56,235 nt of DNA. Source: UMGS172 sp045636945. GTDB taxonomy: Bacteria > Bacillota > Clostridia > Oscillospirales > Acutalibacteraceae. The stretch covers positions 1 to 56,235 of the forward strand of contig JAZTYO010000036.1 of assembly GCA_045636945.1 (NCBI GenBank), in the 5' to 3' direction. Shown here one piece after another: positions 32,945-42,027 of the stretch; positions within the stretch are counted from its first letter, which is position 1, and every line of letters begins with the position of its first letter. The position numbers were made by a program, and so were the translations under genes. The notes beneath the pieces were generated by a model. It had not been told where the DNA came from and did no database searches. It worked only from the letters and a program-made list of their open reading frames with translations.

Positions 32945-33592
32945 ATGTCTTTACTTAAAAAAATATCCAAAAATATCGACCGTTCGGCGGCCATACGTGC
33001 TGTTGCTGTTGCATTAGTGCTTGTGTTGACCTTGAGCATCTGCGGTTTTGACGCAAGGTGTGACGAGATTCGCGAAAACGTGCTCAGACTTCACGTGTTG
33101 GCTAATTCCGACAGCGAAGAGGACCAAGCATTGAAACTTAAAGTACGCGATGCGTTGCTGATTGAATCGGAAAAGGTGTTCCAAAACTGCACTACCGAGG
33201 AGGAAACGGTAGTTGAGGCTCAAAACCACCTTGCTGATTTTCAAAAGGTTGCACAGCAGGTTATAAGTGATAACGGTTTTGATTATTCGGTTAAGGTTGA
33301 GGTTGCCGAAACTTGGTTTGAAACAAGGGATTACGATGAGTTTTCTCTGCCTGCAGGTACCTATGAGGCTTTGAGGGTCATAATAGGCGAGGGTAAGGGT
33401 CACAACTGGTGGTGCGTTATGTTTCCAAGCATTTGTCTGCCTGCCGCATCGGGTGAAAATAAAGACTTTAAAGGTGTTTTAAAGGAAGACGCTGCTGAAA
33501 TAGTTGAGCAACCAAAACGCTATAAAGCACGGTTTAAGGTGGTCGAAATGTTCGAAAAAGCACGTAAAAATATATCTGATATTTTCCATTGA
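32945..33592 (+). CDS. spoIIR: Stage II sporulation protein R
   Basis: The protein has 215 residues. An N-terminal membrane/signal segment (VAVALVLVLTLSICGF) precedes the family signature RLHVLANSDSEEDQALKLKVRD, then GHNWWCVMFPSICLP. SpoIIR is secreted from the forespore and triggers SpoIIGA to process pro-sigma-E in the mother cell. Its presence says that the lineage sporulates or did so recently. A forespore sigma-F promoter would be expected; any such promoter would have to lie within the ispE end or the hairpin. Confidence 0.92.
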   Translation: MSLLKKISKNIDRSAAIRAVAVALVLVLTLSICGFDARCDEIRENVLRLHVLANSDSEEDQALKLKVRDALLIESEKVFQNCTTEEETVVEAQNHLADFQKVAQQVISDNGFDYSVKVEVAETWFETRDYDEFSLPAGTYEALRVIIGEGKGHNWWCVMFPSICLPAASGENKDFKGVLKEDAAEIVEQPKRYKARFKVVEMFEKARKNISDIFH

Positions 33593-33623
33593 GAAAAAAA
33601 TTATATTTTTTTGAAAATAATGC

Positions 33624-33652
33624 TTGCATTTTGAGTTAAGTTGTGGTATTAT
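33624..33652 (+). promoter_or_regulatory. Promoter of rpmE
   Basis: TTGCAT (33624-33629) - 17 nt - TATTAT (33647-33652), 38 nt before the start codon. Confidence 0.6.
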
Positions 33653-33690
33653 TCCTTTACTGATGTGAAGAAAAGGAGAGGGGTGACAAC

Positions 33691-33897
33691 ATGAAAGAGG
33701 GTATTCATCCGCAGTATGAGACAGTTGTTATAAAGTGTGCTTGCGGAGCTGAGTTTGAAACTCGCTCGACAAAGAAAGATATCCGTTTGGATATTTGCTC
33801 CAAGTGTCATCCGTTTTTTACCGGCAGACAGAAGCTTGTTGATACCGGTGGTCGTGTAGACAGATTTAAAAAGCGTTTTGGCATGGATGCTAAATAA
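33691..33897 (+). CDS. rpmE: Ribosomal protein L31 (zinc-binding form)
   Basis: The protein has 68 residues. It begins MKEGIHPQYE and has the paired cysteines VIKCACG and DICSKCHPFFTG of the zinc-containing L31 type, so it is expressed under zinc-sufficient conditions and can store zinc. The ribosome site is AGGAGAGG. A terminator follows at once. Confidence 0.95.
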   Translation: MKEGIHPQYETVVIKCACGAEFETRSTKKDIRLDICSKCHPFFTGRQKLVDTGGRVDRFKKRFGMDAK

Positions 33898-33914
33898 TTG
33901 TTTCAAATCTTTGG

Positions 33915-33948
33915 CCGCAGTTGTACTTTGCAACTGCGGTTTTACTTT
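33915..33948 (+). terminator. Terminator of rpmE
   Basis: A perfect 9-bp stem CCGCAGTTG/CAACTGCGG (33915-33923, 33931-33939) followed by TTTTACTTTT. Confidence 0.85.
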
Positions 33949-33979
33949 TCTGAAAATATAAAATCGAGGCGGTGACAAG

Positions 33980-34600
33980 ATGGACAGCTACAAAACGGTC
34001 AGAACTGCGGCCGAGGCCGAGTATGAAGAAAAACGTTCAAGGTTTATAGGCTCGGTTATTCCTTGCACAACCGAGGAAGAGGCTATTGCATTTATCAACC
34101 AACGCAAATCCCAAACCTTTGGCGCAAGACACAACGTTTATGCCTATATTTTAAGAAATAACAATATCGCAAGGTTTTCGGATGATGGTGAGCCTCATTC
34201 AACGGCAGGTATGCCGACCTTGGAGGTTCTCAAAAAGCAGGGTTTGGTTGATTGCTGTGTTGTTACCACGCGTTATTTTGGCGGAATTCTGCTCGGTACG
34301 GGTGGACTTGTGAGGGCTTATACTGCCGCTGCCAGAATGGCAGTAGAGTCGGCAGGAATTGCTTTGATGCGTGAGTGCTATGAGTGTTCGGTTAGTTGTC
34401 CTTATTACGACCATAGCCAGGTTGAACGTGTTATCCGCGACTGCGGTGGCAAGGTTACGGGTTGCAATTTTACCCACGAGGTTACGGTGAAATTCTCGAT
34501 AACCGCCGAGGATTATGAAAAAATCGTCCCGAAATTTGCCGACATTTTCTGTGGAAGACTCACACCTGAGGTTTTAACTACGGGTTACGCCGAGGTTTGA
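33980..34600 (+). CDS. YigZ/IMPACT family protein (UPF0029)
   Basis: The protein has 206 residues. The UPF0029 core is clear: RFIGSVIPC, GARHNVYAYI, SDDGEPHSTAGMP, VVTTRYFGGILLGTGGL; a C-terminal DUF1949 ferredoxin-like domain follows. Homologues interact with translation factors or ribosomes, but the bacterial role is undefined. GAGGCGGTG precedes ATG 33980. Confidence 0.92.
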   Translation: MDSYKTVRTAAEAEYEEKRSRFIGSVIPCTTEEEAIAFINQRKSQTFGARHNVYAYILRNNNIARFSDDGEPHSTAGMPTLEVLKKQGLVDCCVVTTRYFGGILLGTGGLVRAYTAAARMAVESAGIALMRECYECSVSCPYYDHSQVERVIRDCGGKVTGCNFTHEVTVKFSITAEDYEKIVPKFADIFCGRLTPEVLTTGYAEV

Positions 34601-34743
34601 TAGATTTTTTATTAATTTTTGACGAAAATTAAAGTATTTTAAAAAGTATTTGCGAATAATAAGTTAAGAGGAAAGTTATTGCTTTTCTCAAGTCCTAAAT
34701 TTGGGACAGGATGTGTGATATATTTTAAAAAGGGGTGAGATGT

Positions 34744-36540
34744 ATGGCGTTACCGCAGGAGTTTTTGATGGAACTCAAATACCGCAATGATATCGAATCG
34801 GTTTTGTCGCCCTACATCGCGTTGAAAAGAAGGGGAAGCAACCTTGTAGGTCTTTGTCCTTTCCATAATGAAAAAACACCTTCTTTTACGGTATATCCCG
34901 AAAACGGCTCATATTACTGTTTCGGTTGCGGTAAGGGTGGAGATATCATCACCTTTACAATGCAGATTGAAAACCTTGATTATATCGATGCTATCCGTAA
35001 GCTTGCCGATAGGGCGGGCCTTCGGATGCCTGAGGACAATAAAGATGATAAGGAACTGAAGCTGAAAAACGACATATACGCCGTTAATGCCGAAGCAGGC
35101 AGGTTTTTCCATTCGGTGCTTATGAGTCCAAAGGGCAAGGCAGGACTTGACTACTTTTTAGGTCGAGGCTTGAATATTAAAACCATAAAGCGTTTCGGCC
35201 TTGGTTTCGCACCCGATGATTGGCACGCACTTCACAATCATTTGAGGGAAAAGGGCTTTACCGATTACGTTATATCGGCGGCTGATTTGGTCGGCAGGTC
35301 TGAAAAGAAAGACCGATTCGGCAAAAATATAACCTACGACCGATTCCGCAACCGTATAATGTTCCCGATAATAAACATTCACGGCAAGGTCATCGGCTTC
35401 AGCGGACGAGCTATGCCGGGCAATGAAAAACAGGGCGGTAAATACATAAACACGTCGGATACGCCGGTTTATAAAAAAAGCCACAATATGTTTGCCTTGA
35501 ATTATGCCAAGGCGGTTTGTTCAAAGCAGGCAATACTTGTTGAGGGTAATATGGACGTCATAGCACTTCATCAGGCAGGCTTTGAAACGGCAGTTGCGGC
35601 ACTTGGAACGTCATTCACCGAGGAACAGGCAAGGCTGTTGTCAAGGTATACCAAAGAGGTCGTTCTGACAATGGATGCCGACTCGGCAGGCGAAAAGGCT
35701 ACCGACCGTGCGATAAGCATACTCGAATCGGTTGGGGTTGATATAAGGGTTTTGAGATTGCCCGATTGTAAGGACCCTGATGAGTTTATAAAAAAACACG
35801 GCAACGCAAGATTTCAAAAACTGCTTGACAGTGCATTAAGCTCGTTGGAGTACAAGCTTATCACTGCGGCAAGAGGCATTGAGCTTGACGCCACCGACGG
35901 TAAGCTGAAGTATCTCAATAAGGCTTGCGAGGTCTTGGCTGCGACCAATGATCCGATTGCTATTGACCTTTATACCGGCAAGCTGTCGATAAAGTATGGG
36001 GTTTCTAAGGAACGCTTGCTTAATATAGTTAAACTATCGCAGGATAAACGCCGTAATACACAGGTTAAACGTGAGTTGAGTGAACTTGTGACGCCGACCA
36101 AGCCTAAGAAAAACGAGGTCAATCCGCAAAAGGCCAAGTACAAGCTGGCCTCTGCGGCAGAGGAAGCGGTTATCGCGGTGCTTGTACGGCATCCCGATAT
36201 GTTGGAAAGCACCAAGCTGAAGCTGGATTCAAGCGACTTCTTGACCGACTTTAACCGAAAACTGTTCGAAAGGGTAGTTGGAATTCTCGAAACGGGACAT
36301 AGTTTTGACCTTGTTTTGTTGGGCGAAAGCTTTTCACCCGATGAAATTGGATATATCACCAAAATGCTGACGGTCGGCACTGCCAATGAGAATGCCGAAA
36401 AGGTTTTGGAGGATAGTATAAAGGTAATTCTTGCCGAACGCAAGGCGGCTGATGAGCCAAGCGTTTCAGAAATGGACGATACTCAATGGGCCGAAGCAAT
36501 GAAGGCTTTGAGTGATGCAAAAAAGAAAAGACCGGTCTGA
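34744..36540 (+). CDS. dnaG: DNA primase
   Basis: The protein has 598 residues. The CHC2 zinc finger uses C38, H41, C59 and C62 (CPFHNEKTPSF, YYCFGCGKGGD). The TOPRIM catalytic core has LVEGNMDVIALHQAG and LTMDADSAGEKA, and a C-terminal helicase-binding region follows. It makes RNA primers at the fork. ATG 34744 follows AGGGGTGAG. It precedes sigA by 27 nt, the classic macromolecular-synthesis pair, but rpsU is absent from the upstream position. The leader holds a short palindrome GTCC(T)AAATTTGGGAC at 34693-34708 of unknown meaning. Confidence 0.97.
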   Translation: MALPQEFLMELKYRNDIESVLSPYIALKRRGSNLVGLCPFHNEKTPSFTVYPENGSYYCFGCGKGGDIITFTMQIENLDYIDAIRKLADRAGLRMPEDNKDDKELKLKNDIYAVNAEAGRFFHSVLMSPKGKAGLDYFLGRGLNIKTIKRFGLGFAPDDWHALHNHLREKGFTDYVISAADLVGRSEKKDRFGKNITYDRFRNRIMFPIINIHGKVIGFSGRAMPGNEKQGGKYINTSDTPVYKKSHNMFALNYAKAVCSKQAILVEGNMDVIALHQAGFETAVAALGTSFTEEQARLLSRYTKEVVLTMDADSAGEKATDRAISILESVGVDIRVLRLPDCKDPDEFIKKHGNARFQKLLDSALSSLEYKLITAARGIELDATDGKLKYLNKACEVLAATNDPIAIDLYTGKLSIKYGVSKERLLNIVKLSQDKRRNTQVKRELSELVTPTKPKKNEVNPQKAKYKLASAAEEAVIAVLVRHPDMLESTKLKLDSSDFLTDFNRKLFERVVGILETGHSFDLVLLGESFSPDEIGYITKMLTVGTANENAEKVLEDSIKVILAERKAADEPSVSEMDDTQWAEAMKALSDAKKKRPV

Positions 36541-36567
36541 CCGGAAGGGATAATAGGGGTAATAAAA

Positions 36568-37662
36568 ATGGAAAAGAAAAATACTAAAAACAAGAATATC
36601 GATATGATGGACGAGCTTAATACCGAAAGTATTATTGAGGATAACTATACCAAGGTCGATTCCGAGCCTAAGGACGATTTCCTCGACCTTGACGATATTC
36701 CCGATAATCTTGAAAATCTTGAACTTGAGCCTCCGCTTTTGGACCTCGATTTCGACGAACCTACCGACGACGATCTTAAAATGGCTGAGCTTGAGGACGT
36801 TGAAAAACTTGAAGAAGCCGTTACTTCGATGGATACCGTTTCACTTGACGACCCTGTCAAGGTTTACTTGAAGGAAATCGGTCGAGTTCCGTTGCTTTCT
36901 CCCGATGAGGAGGTCGATTTGGCCAAGCGTATCGGTGACGGTGATGTCAAGGCTAAAAAGCGTCTTACTGAAGCCAACCTTCGTCTTGTTGTAAGTATCG
37001 CTAAGCGTTACGTCGGTCGCGGAATGCACTTTCTTGACCTTATTCAGGAGGGTAACGTCGGTCTTATCAAGGCGGTTGAAAAGTTTGACCACACTAAGGG
37101 CTTTAAGTTTTCTACCTATGCAACGTGGTGGATTCGTCAGGCTATCACCCGTGCTATTGCCGATCAGGCAAGAACTATCCGTATTCCTGTTCATATGGTC
37201 GAAACTATCAACCGTTTGAAGAAAATTCAGAGCCAGCTTCTCCACGAAAACGGTCACGAGCCTAGTGAGGAACTGATTGCCGAGAAGATGGAGTTGTCGG
37301 TTGAAAGAGTAAGAGAGATTATGCGTGTCGCTCAGGAGCCCGTTTCTATGGAAACTCCTATCGGCCCCGAGGAAGACAGCCGTTTGATGGACTTCATCCG
37401 TGACGAAGAAGCCCTTGCTCCTGATGATGCCGCATTGAAGACCATCACCAACGAGGATATCGATGCTGTTTTGAAGAGCCTTACTCCCCGTGAGGAGGCT
37501 GTTATCCGTCTTCGTTTCGGACTCAAGGACGGTCGTTGCCATACCCTTGAAGAGGTTGGTACCGAGTTCCAGGTCACACGTGAACGTATCCGTCAGATTG
37601 AGAACAAGGCTTTGAGAAAGCTTCGTCATCCTATCAGAAGCAACAAGTTCAAGGACAGATAA
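36568..37662 (+). CDS. sigA: Primary sigma factor (sigma-70/SigA)
   Basis: The protein has 364 residues, typical for Firmicutes. An acidic N-terminal ~75 residues is followed by region 1.2 (DPVKVYLKEIGRVPLLS), region 2 (VGRGMHFLDLIQEGNVGLI and TYATWWIRQAITRAI), region 3, and region 4 with the DNA-binding helix (LEEVGTEFQVTRERIRQIE). It directs housekeeping transcription, which fits the TTGACA/TATAAT promoters seen here. It is in the operon with dnaG. Confidence 0.97.
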   Translation: MEKKNTKNKNIDMMDELNTESIIEDNYTKVDSEPKDDFLDLDDIPDNLENLELEPPLLDLDFDEPTDDDLKMAELEDVEKLEEAVTSMDTVSLDDPVKVYLKEIGRVPLLSPDEEVDLAKRIGDGDVKAKKRLTEANLRLVVSIAKRYVGRGMHFLDLIQEGNVGLIKAVEKFDHTKGFKFSTYATWWIRQAITRAIADQARTIRIPVHMVETINRLKKIQSQLLHENGHEPSEELIAEKMELSVERVREIMRVAQEPVSMETPIGPEEDSRLMDFIRDEEALAPDDAALKTITNEDIDAVLKSLTPREEAVIRLRFGLKDGRCHTLEEVGTEFQVTRERIRQIENKALRKLRHPIRSNKFKDR

Positions 37663-37681
37663 TTTTTCGGAGTGAAGTGAA

Positions 37682-37933
37682 TTGAAATATACTTACAAAA
37701 CCAAAGGTGTTTGCTCAAGCACCATTACCTTTGAGATAGAAAACGATGTTGTTCAATCGGTTCAGTTTATGGGCGGTTGCAACGGAAACCTTAAAGGTAT
37801 ATCGTCGTTGGTCGTCGGAATGAAGATTGACGACGTAATCGAGCGATTGGAGGGTATCAGGTGTGGATTTAAGTCCACATCGTGTCCAGACCAGCTAGCT
37901 TCGGCTTTGAAGGAAGTCAAGCAAAACGGTTAA
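37682..37933 (+). CDS. TSCPD-domain protein (TIGR03905 family)
   Basis: The protein has 83 residues. It is one TSCPD domain with CSSTITFEIE, FMGGCNGNLKGIS and the name-giving STSCPDQLASAL near the C-terminus; four cysteines could bind a metal. The domain is related to the C-terminal part of class II ribonucleotide reductases, and the free-standing form has no established function. The start is TTG 37682, after GGAGTGAAG. Confidence 0.9.
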   Translation: MKYTYKTKGVCSSTITFEIENDVVQSVQFMGGCNGNLKGISSLVVGMKIDDVIERLEGIRCGFKSTSCPDQLASALKEVKQNG

Positions 37934-37961
37934 TTTTTTAAAAGAAAGGTCAAGTGACAAA

Positions 37962-38510
37962 ATGTTTGATGAGGATATCAAAATTGCCTCTCTTGGAAAG
38001 GACAAGCCTAAGAAGAATGAGCACGAAAAGGTAATGGATGAGTACGCAAGAGAAAGTGCCAAGGGTAATCTCGAAAAGGCCAAAGAACTTGGAAAACTTC
38101 TTGCAAAAGAGGTTGTTGCAAAGCTTGATAGCTTTCCCGTCGAAGAAGACGAGGGAGATACTGGCAATCTTTCGGTTCAAAGAGGCGTTATGATGACCTT
38201 TGCCACTGTTGTGGTTTTGGAGGAAAACATAATGAGCGAGGTTGTGCATCAGGCGGCCGAGAACAGCTTTAATTCCGAACTCGAAAAACTGTCACCCGAC
38301 ATTTATAAAGCAGTTTCGGATTCGGGGGCATTCTCGTTCTACTATCTTGCTTACCGCAGAGGGACCGAGGTTGTCCGCCGTATGGGTCAGACCTTTGCAA
38401 TGCTTTGCTCGCACGACGGAGACCCCGTTTACCACGAGCTTGGTGAGGCTATCTACTGCTGGTTTAAATCCTTTGCAGAGGAAAAGTTTGCCGACTTTGG
38501 AATAAACTAA
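37962..38510 (+). CDS. Conserved uncharacterised clostridial protein (182 residues)
   Basis: I recognise no domain. The N-terminal ~60 residues are charged and helical (KDKPKKNEHEKVMDEYARES); the rest is a helical bundle with a conserved-looking aromatic part (FSFYYLAYRRG) and a C-terminal EAIYCWFKSFAEEKF. No signal or membrane segment. AGAAAGG precedes ATG 37962. It lies within the sigA-trmK gene run, so it is probably cotranscribed. Confidence 0.75.
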   Translation: MFDEDIKIASLGKDKPKKNEHEKVMDEYARESAKGNLEKAKELGKLLAKEVVAKLDSFPVEEDEGDTGNLSVQRGVMMTFATVVVLEENIMSEVVHQAAENSFNSELEKLSPDIYKAVSDSGAFSFYYLAYRRGTEVVRRMGQTFAMLCSHDGDPVYHELGEAIYCWFKSFAEEKFADFGIN

Positions 38511-38557
38511 TACACATAGTGTAAAAACTTTATTATAAATATTTGGAGGAATTCAAA

Positions 38558-38758
38558 ATGAAAGTAACAAAAGAAATGGTTATCGGTGACGTTCTTGATA
38601 TGGATAGAGGAACTGCTCAGTTCTTCTTTGAAATCGGTATGCACTGCCTTGGCTGTCCTGCTTCACGCGGTGAGTCTATCGAGGATGCCTGCAAGGTTCA
38701 CGGTACCGATTGTGACGCATTGCTCGCAAAAATCAACGCTTATCTGGAGAGCAAATGA
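38558..38758 (+). CDS. DUF1858 (HCP-associated redox disulfide) protein
   Basis: The protein has 66 residues. It matches the small DUF1858 domain: an N-terminal helix (MVIGDVLDM), then IGMHCLGCPASRGESIEDAC with the CxxC pair. A redox or Fe-S role is suggested from family association with hybrid cluster proteins. ATG 38558 follows GGAGG. The stop overlaps the trmK start (ATGA). Confidence 0.85.
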   Translation: MKVTKEMVIGDVLDMDRGTAQFFFEIGMHCLGCPASRGESIEDACKVHGTDCDALLAKINAYLESK

Positions 38759-39435
38759 GCGTAGATAACCGATTACAGAGAATAGCCGGAATGATAAGAC
38801 GGGGAGATAGGGTTGCTGATATCGGCACCGACCACGCCTATCTTCCGGTGTTTCTTATAAAGGAAGGAATTTCGTCTGTTGCTTTCGCTTGTGACGTTAG
38901 TGACGGACCTTTGGAAAACGCTAAAAAGACAATAGAAAAATCGGGCGTTTCGGGCATTACCCTTCGCAAAGATGACGGACTTAATGCCGTGGCCCCCGAT
39001 GAGGTTGATACGGTAGTCATTGCCGGTATGGGCGGTGACTTGATTGCCCAAATTCTTACATCCTCACCTTGGATAAAGAATCAACGTTATGAGCTTATTT
39101 TACAGCCTATGACAGCGGTTGAGGATTTAAGAGAGTATCTTTGCCAAAACGGTTTTAGAATAGTAAGGGAAGAGGCAGTTTCGGCCCACAACCGAATATA
39201 TACCGCTATGAAGGTTGTCTTTACCAACGAGGTTACAGAATGCGACCCATTGTTTTACTTTGTCGGCCGTTTGGGGGAGAACCTCGGTGACGATGAGATT
39301 ACCTACATAAAACGCAAACGCCGTATTATCGAAAAATTAGCTAAGGATATAAGCACGGTCGAGTCCAAAAAGGATACCCACACAATGCTTTGTACCGCTA
39401 TGGATGGTATCGACCGACTGTTAGAAAATTTATAA
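38755..39435 (+). CDS. trmK: tRNA (adenine(22)-N(1))-methyltransferase
   Basis: The protein has 226 residues. It is a class I SAM-dependent enzyme with VADIGTDHAYLPVFL (SAM loop), then VVIAGMGGDLIAQIL and LILQPMTAVEDLREYL, all characteristic of TrmK. It methylates A22 of tRNAs. The position downstream of sigA is common in Firmicutes. It overlaps both neighbours by a few bases. Confidence 0.93.
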   Translation: MSVDNRLQRIAGMIRRGDRVADIGTDHAYLPVFLIKEGISSVAFACDVSDGPLENAKKTIEKSGVSGITLRKDDGLNAVAPDEVDTVVIAGMGGDLIAQILTSSPWIKNQRYELILQPMTAVEDLREYLCQNGFRIVREEAVSAHNRIYTAMKVVFTNEVTECDPLFYFVGRLGENLGDDEITYIKRKRRIIEKLAKDISTVESKKDTHTMLCTAMDGIDRLLENL

Positions 39436-41162
39436 TGGGAATTGACGGAATTTATCTTTATCAACTGAAACGTGAGTTGGATTCAGGGCTGCAAAATGCC
39501 CGAATTGACAAAATACACCAGCCTTCAAAGGAAGAACTGGTGTTATTGTTGCGCTCAGCAGTTGGTGGCAAAAGGTTGCTTATCAGCATCCGTCCGGCAG
39601 CCCCAAGACTTAATTTTACCGAGAATACATTCGAAAACCCGTCTGAACCGCCGATGTTCTGTATGCTTATGAGAAAGCATCTGTCGGGAGCAAGGTTCCA
39701 GGGTGTTGAGGACAACGGCTTTGAACGAATTGTCACACTTTTGTTTGACGGTGTCAACGAGATGGGCGACCGTGTGAGCCTGAAGCTTGTGACCGAGCTT
39801 ATCGGCAAGCAGACCAACCTCATTTTGGTAGGCCCTGACGGTAGGATAGTCGACTCCTTACGCCGTTCGGATATCGAAGCAGGCGGTAGAATGATTCAAC
39901 CCGGTGCTATCTATACTCTGCCCGAAAAGCAGACAAAACTCAACCTGCTAGAAACCGATATTGATACGGTGGTTGATGCCGTAAAATCGGCATCGGCACC
40001 TCTCTGTAAGGCTTTGGTTGAGGTGGTTGACGGATTTTCACCGCTTGTTGCGCGTGAAATTTGCGTACGCTCCGAAATCGATACCGATAAATACGCAAAC
40101 CTATTGTCAGAAACTGAGCAATCGGCATTAACGAAGGTGCTGACCGAATTTTATGACGGTTTCAATAACGTCAAACCTACTGCCTTGGTTGATGATAAGG
40201 GAATACCGTTCGAGTTTTCGTATACCGATATTGCTCAATACGGCTCGTCGGCACAAAAGGTGGTTTTTGACAGTCTTTCTGAACTGCTTGATGCAGTTTA
40301 TACCGAACGTGACCGCAAGGAACGTATCAGGAGCTCCGCAAATGAGATTTTTAAACTTGTAAACAACCTGCTTACCCGTACTGCCAAGAAAATTCAGGTG
40401 CGTAAAAAAGAACAGGAAAAGTGTGCCGAAGGGGAAAAGTGGCGTATATACGGTGAACTGCTCAAAGCAAATCTTCACGCAGTGCAACGCGGTGTGCCGT
40501 ATATTGACGTGCAGAACTATTACGACCCTGAGCTTAAAACCGTTCGCATACCTCTTAACGTAACTTTGACCCCTGCCCAAAATGCGGGAAGGTATTTTAA
40601 GGAATATAAAAAATGCTGCAACGCTGCGGCAATGTTGGGACAACTTATAGACGAGTCCGAAAACGAACTGAAATACATTGAAAGTGTAGCCGATGAGCTT
40701 AGCCGTGTCACAACGGTTAATGACCTTAATGAAATCAAGACCGAACTTGCCTCGGCAGGGTATATCCGTATCCGCGGTGACCGAAAAATAAAGCAAAAGT
40801 CTGCGGCACCGTTGGAGTTTACCTCTCCCGACGGATTTAAAGTGTTGGTTGGCCGAAACAACCGTCAGAACGATGAACTGACTTTGCGAATTGCCGACGA
40901 CTCCGATATGTGGTTTCACACCAAGAATATTCCCGGTTCACACGTCATAGTCTTTTCCGAGGGCAAGGAATTGCCCGACGACACCGTGCTTTTTGCGGCC
41001 GAGCTTGCCGCAAAACATTCCAAAGCGGCAGAATCTTCCTCGGTTCCCGTTGACTATACAAGGGTAAAATATGTTAAAAAGCCTGCCGGTGCAAAGCCCG
41101 GTATGGTTATTTATAAAACCAACAAAACGGTGTACGTCACACCAAAAGGAGGAGCACAATGA
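39435..41162 (+). CDS. rqcH: RqcH/NFACT-family ribosome quality control protein (Rqc2 homologue)
   Basis: The protein has 575 residues. NFACT-N runs from GIDGIYLYQLKRELD to the middle, followed by coiled coils, helix-hairpin-helix elements and the NFACT-R domain with LRIADDSDMWFHTKNIPGSHV. RqcH recruits tRNA-Ala to stalled 50S subunits to add C-terminal alanine tails; older annotations call the family fibronectin-binding. The ATG overlaps the trmK stop by 1 nt (TAATG). Confidence 0.93.
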   Translation: MGIDGIYLYQLKRELDSGLQNARIDKIHQPSKEELVLLLRSAVGGKRLLISIRPAAPRLNFTENTFENPSEPPMFCMLMRKHLSGARFQGVEDNGFERIVTLLFDGVNEMGDRVSLKLVTELIGKQTNLILVGPDGRIVDSLRRSDIEAGGRMIQPGAIYTLPEKQTKLNLLETDIDTVVDAVKSASAPLCKALVEVVDGFSPLVAREICVRSEIDTDKYANLLSETEQSALTKVLTEFYDGFNNVKPTALVDDKGIPFEFSYTDIAQYGSSAQKVVFDSLSELLDAVYTERDRKERIRSSANEIFKLVNNLLTRTAKKIQVRKKEQEKCAEGEKWRIYGELLKANLHAVQRGVPYIDVQNYYDPELKTVRIPLNVTLTPAQNAGRYFKEYKKCCNAAAMLGQLIDESENELKYIESVADELSRVTTVNDLNEIKTELASAGYIRIRGDRKIKQKSAAPLEFTSPDGFKVLVGRNNRQNDELTLRIADDSDMWFHTKNIPGSHVIVFSEGKELPDDTVLFAAELAAKHSKAAESSSVPVDYTRVKYVKKPAGAKPGMVIYKTNKTVYVTPKGGAQ

Positions 41163-41938
41163 AAATAGGTATTTCCTCCGCAAGCCTTTATCCGCTTGAA
41201 ACCGAGAAGGCATTGGAATTTTTGGGAGAAAACGGTGTTTCTGCTACCGAAATCTTTTTCAACAGCCCCTCTGAGCTCAATCTTTCTTTTATTAAAGAGC
41301 TCGACTGCATACGCAAGCATTATGGTATTGAGATTGTATCATTGCATCCTTGCGGTTCGGTGGGTGAGCCATATTTTCTCTTTTCCGGTTACGAGCGACG
41401 TTACAGAGATTCATTTGAATATTATCAAAAATACTATCGAGCCGCCGAAATACTTGGTGCTAAAACGGTTGTTTTGCACGGCGATAGCCTTATAGGTCAT
41501 ATTCCTATGGAGTTGTACTGCGAACGATTAGTTGAGATGAATAACAGAGCATATGAATACGGCACGTCTGTCTGTCAGGAAAACGTTAATCGTTATCGTG
41601 CCGCAACACCCGAAAACGTACGCGAAATACGCCGTTTGACCAATGATGAGATAAAGTTCACCTTCGACGTGAAGCAGACTGTAAGAGACGGTTGTGGTGT
41701 TGATGCTATGTATGAAGCAATGCGTGGCAACATCATAAACGTGCATATCAGCGACCACTCAGATAAGGGCGATTGCCTTTTACCGGGAAACGGTAACTTT
41801 GATTTTAATCGTCTTTTCGAACGTCTGAAATCGGATGGATATGACGGGGCATGCCTTATTGAAGTGTACAGCCATGCTTATTCTCGTGCTGATGAGTTGA
41901 TAGAATCACACGATAACTTGAAAATAATTCACAAATAA
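41159..41938 (+). CDS. Sugar phosphate isomerase/epimerase-like TIM-barrel protein
   Basis: The protein has 259 residues with the xylose-isomerase-like/AP-endonuclease-2 fold. It has KIGISSASLYPLETEKAL, VVLHGDS, VCQENVNRY, TFDVKQTVRDG and a metal-site region HISDHSDKGDCLLPGNG. The metal-binding Glu/His/Asp residues are at the expected strand ends; the substrate is unknown. The start overlaps the rqcH stop (ATGA). Confidence 0.88.
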   Translation: MKIGISSASLYPLETEKALEFLGENGVSATEIFFNSPSELNLSFIKELDCIRKHYGIEIVSLHPCGSVGEPYFLFSGYERRYRDSFEYYQKYYRAAEILGAKTVVLHGDSLIGHIPMELYCERLVEMNNRAYEYGTSVCQENVNRYRAATPENVREIRRLTNDEIKFTFDVKQTVRDGCGVDAMYEAMRGNIINVHISDHSDKGDCLLPGNGNFDFNRLFERLKSDGYDGACLIEVYSHAYSRADELIESHDNLKIIHK

Positions 41939-41960
41939 GTAAAAATTATTCACAAAACTA

Positions 41961-42020
41961 TTGACATTTGCCTCATATACGTGTAATATTGTATTGGGAA
42001 CAATTTTCACATATATGAGG
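41961..42020 (+). promoter_or_regulatory. Promoter with an inverted repeat spanning from its spacer to the ribosome site
   Basis: TTGACA (41961-41966) - 17 nt - TAATAT (41984-41989). The word CCTCATATACGTG in the spacer (41971-41983) is matched by its inverse CACATATATGAGG at 42008-42020 (one mismatch), which includes the GAGG of the ribosome site. As the left arm is upstream of the start site, this is more likely a DNA operator pair than an RNA hairpin. Confidence 0.6.
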
Positions 42021-42027
42021 TGTTGTT

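Noticed and set aside
36841..37629. 262-codon minus-strand open frame
   Set aside because: Complement of sigA; no start signals.
40128..40919. 263-codon minus-strand open frame
   Set aside because: Complement of rqcH; low-complexity composition and no ribosome site.
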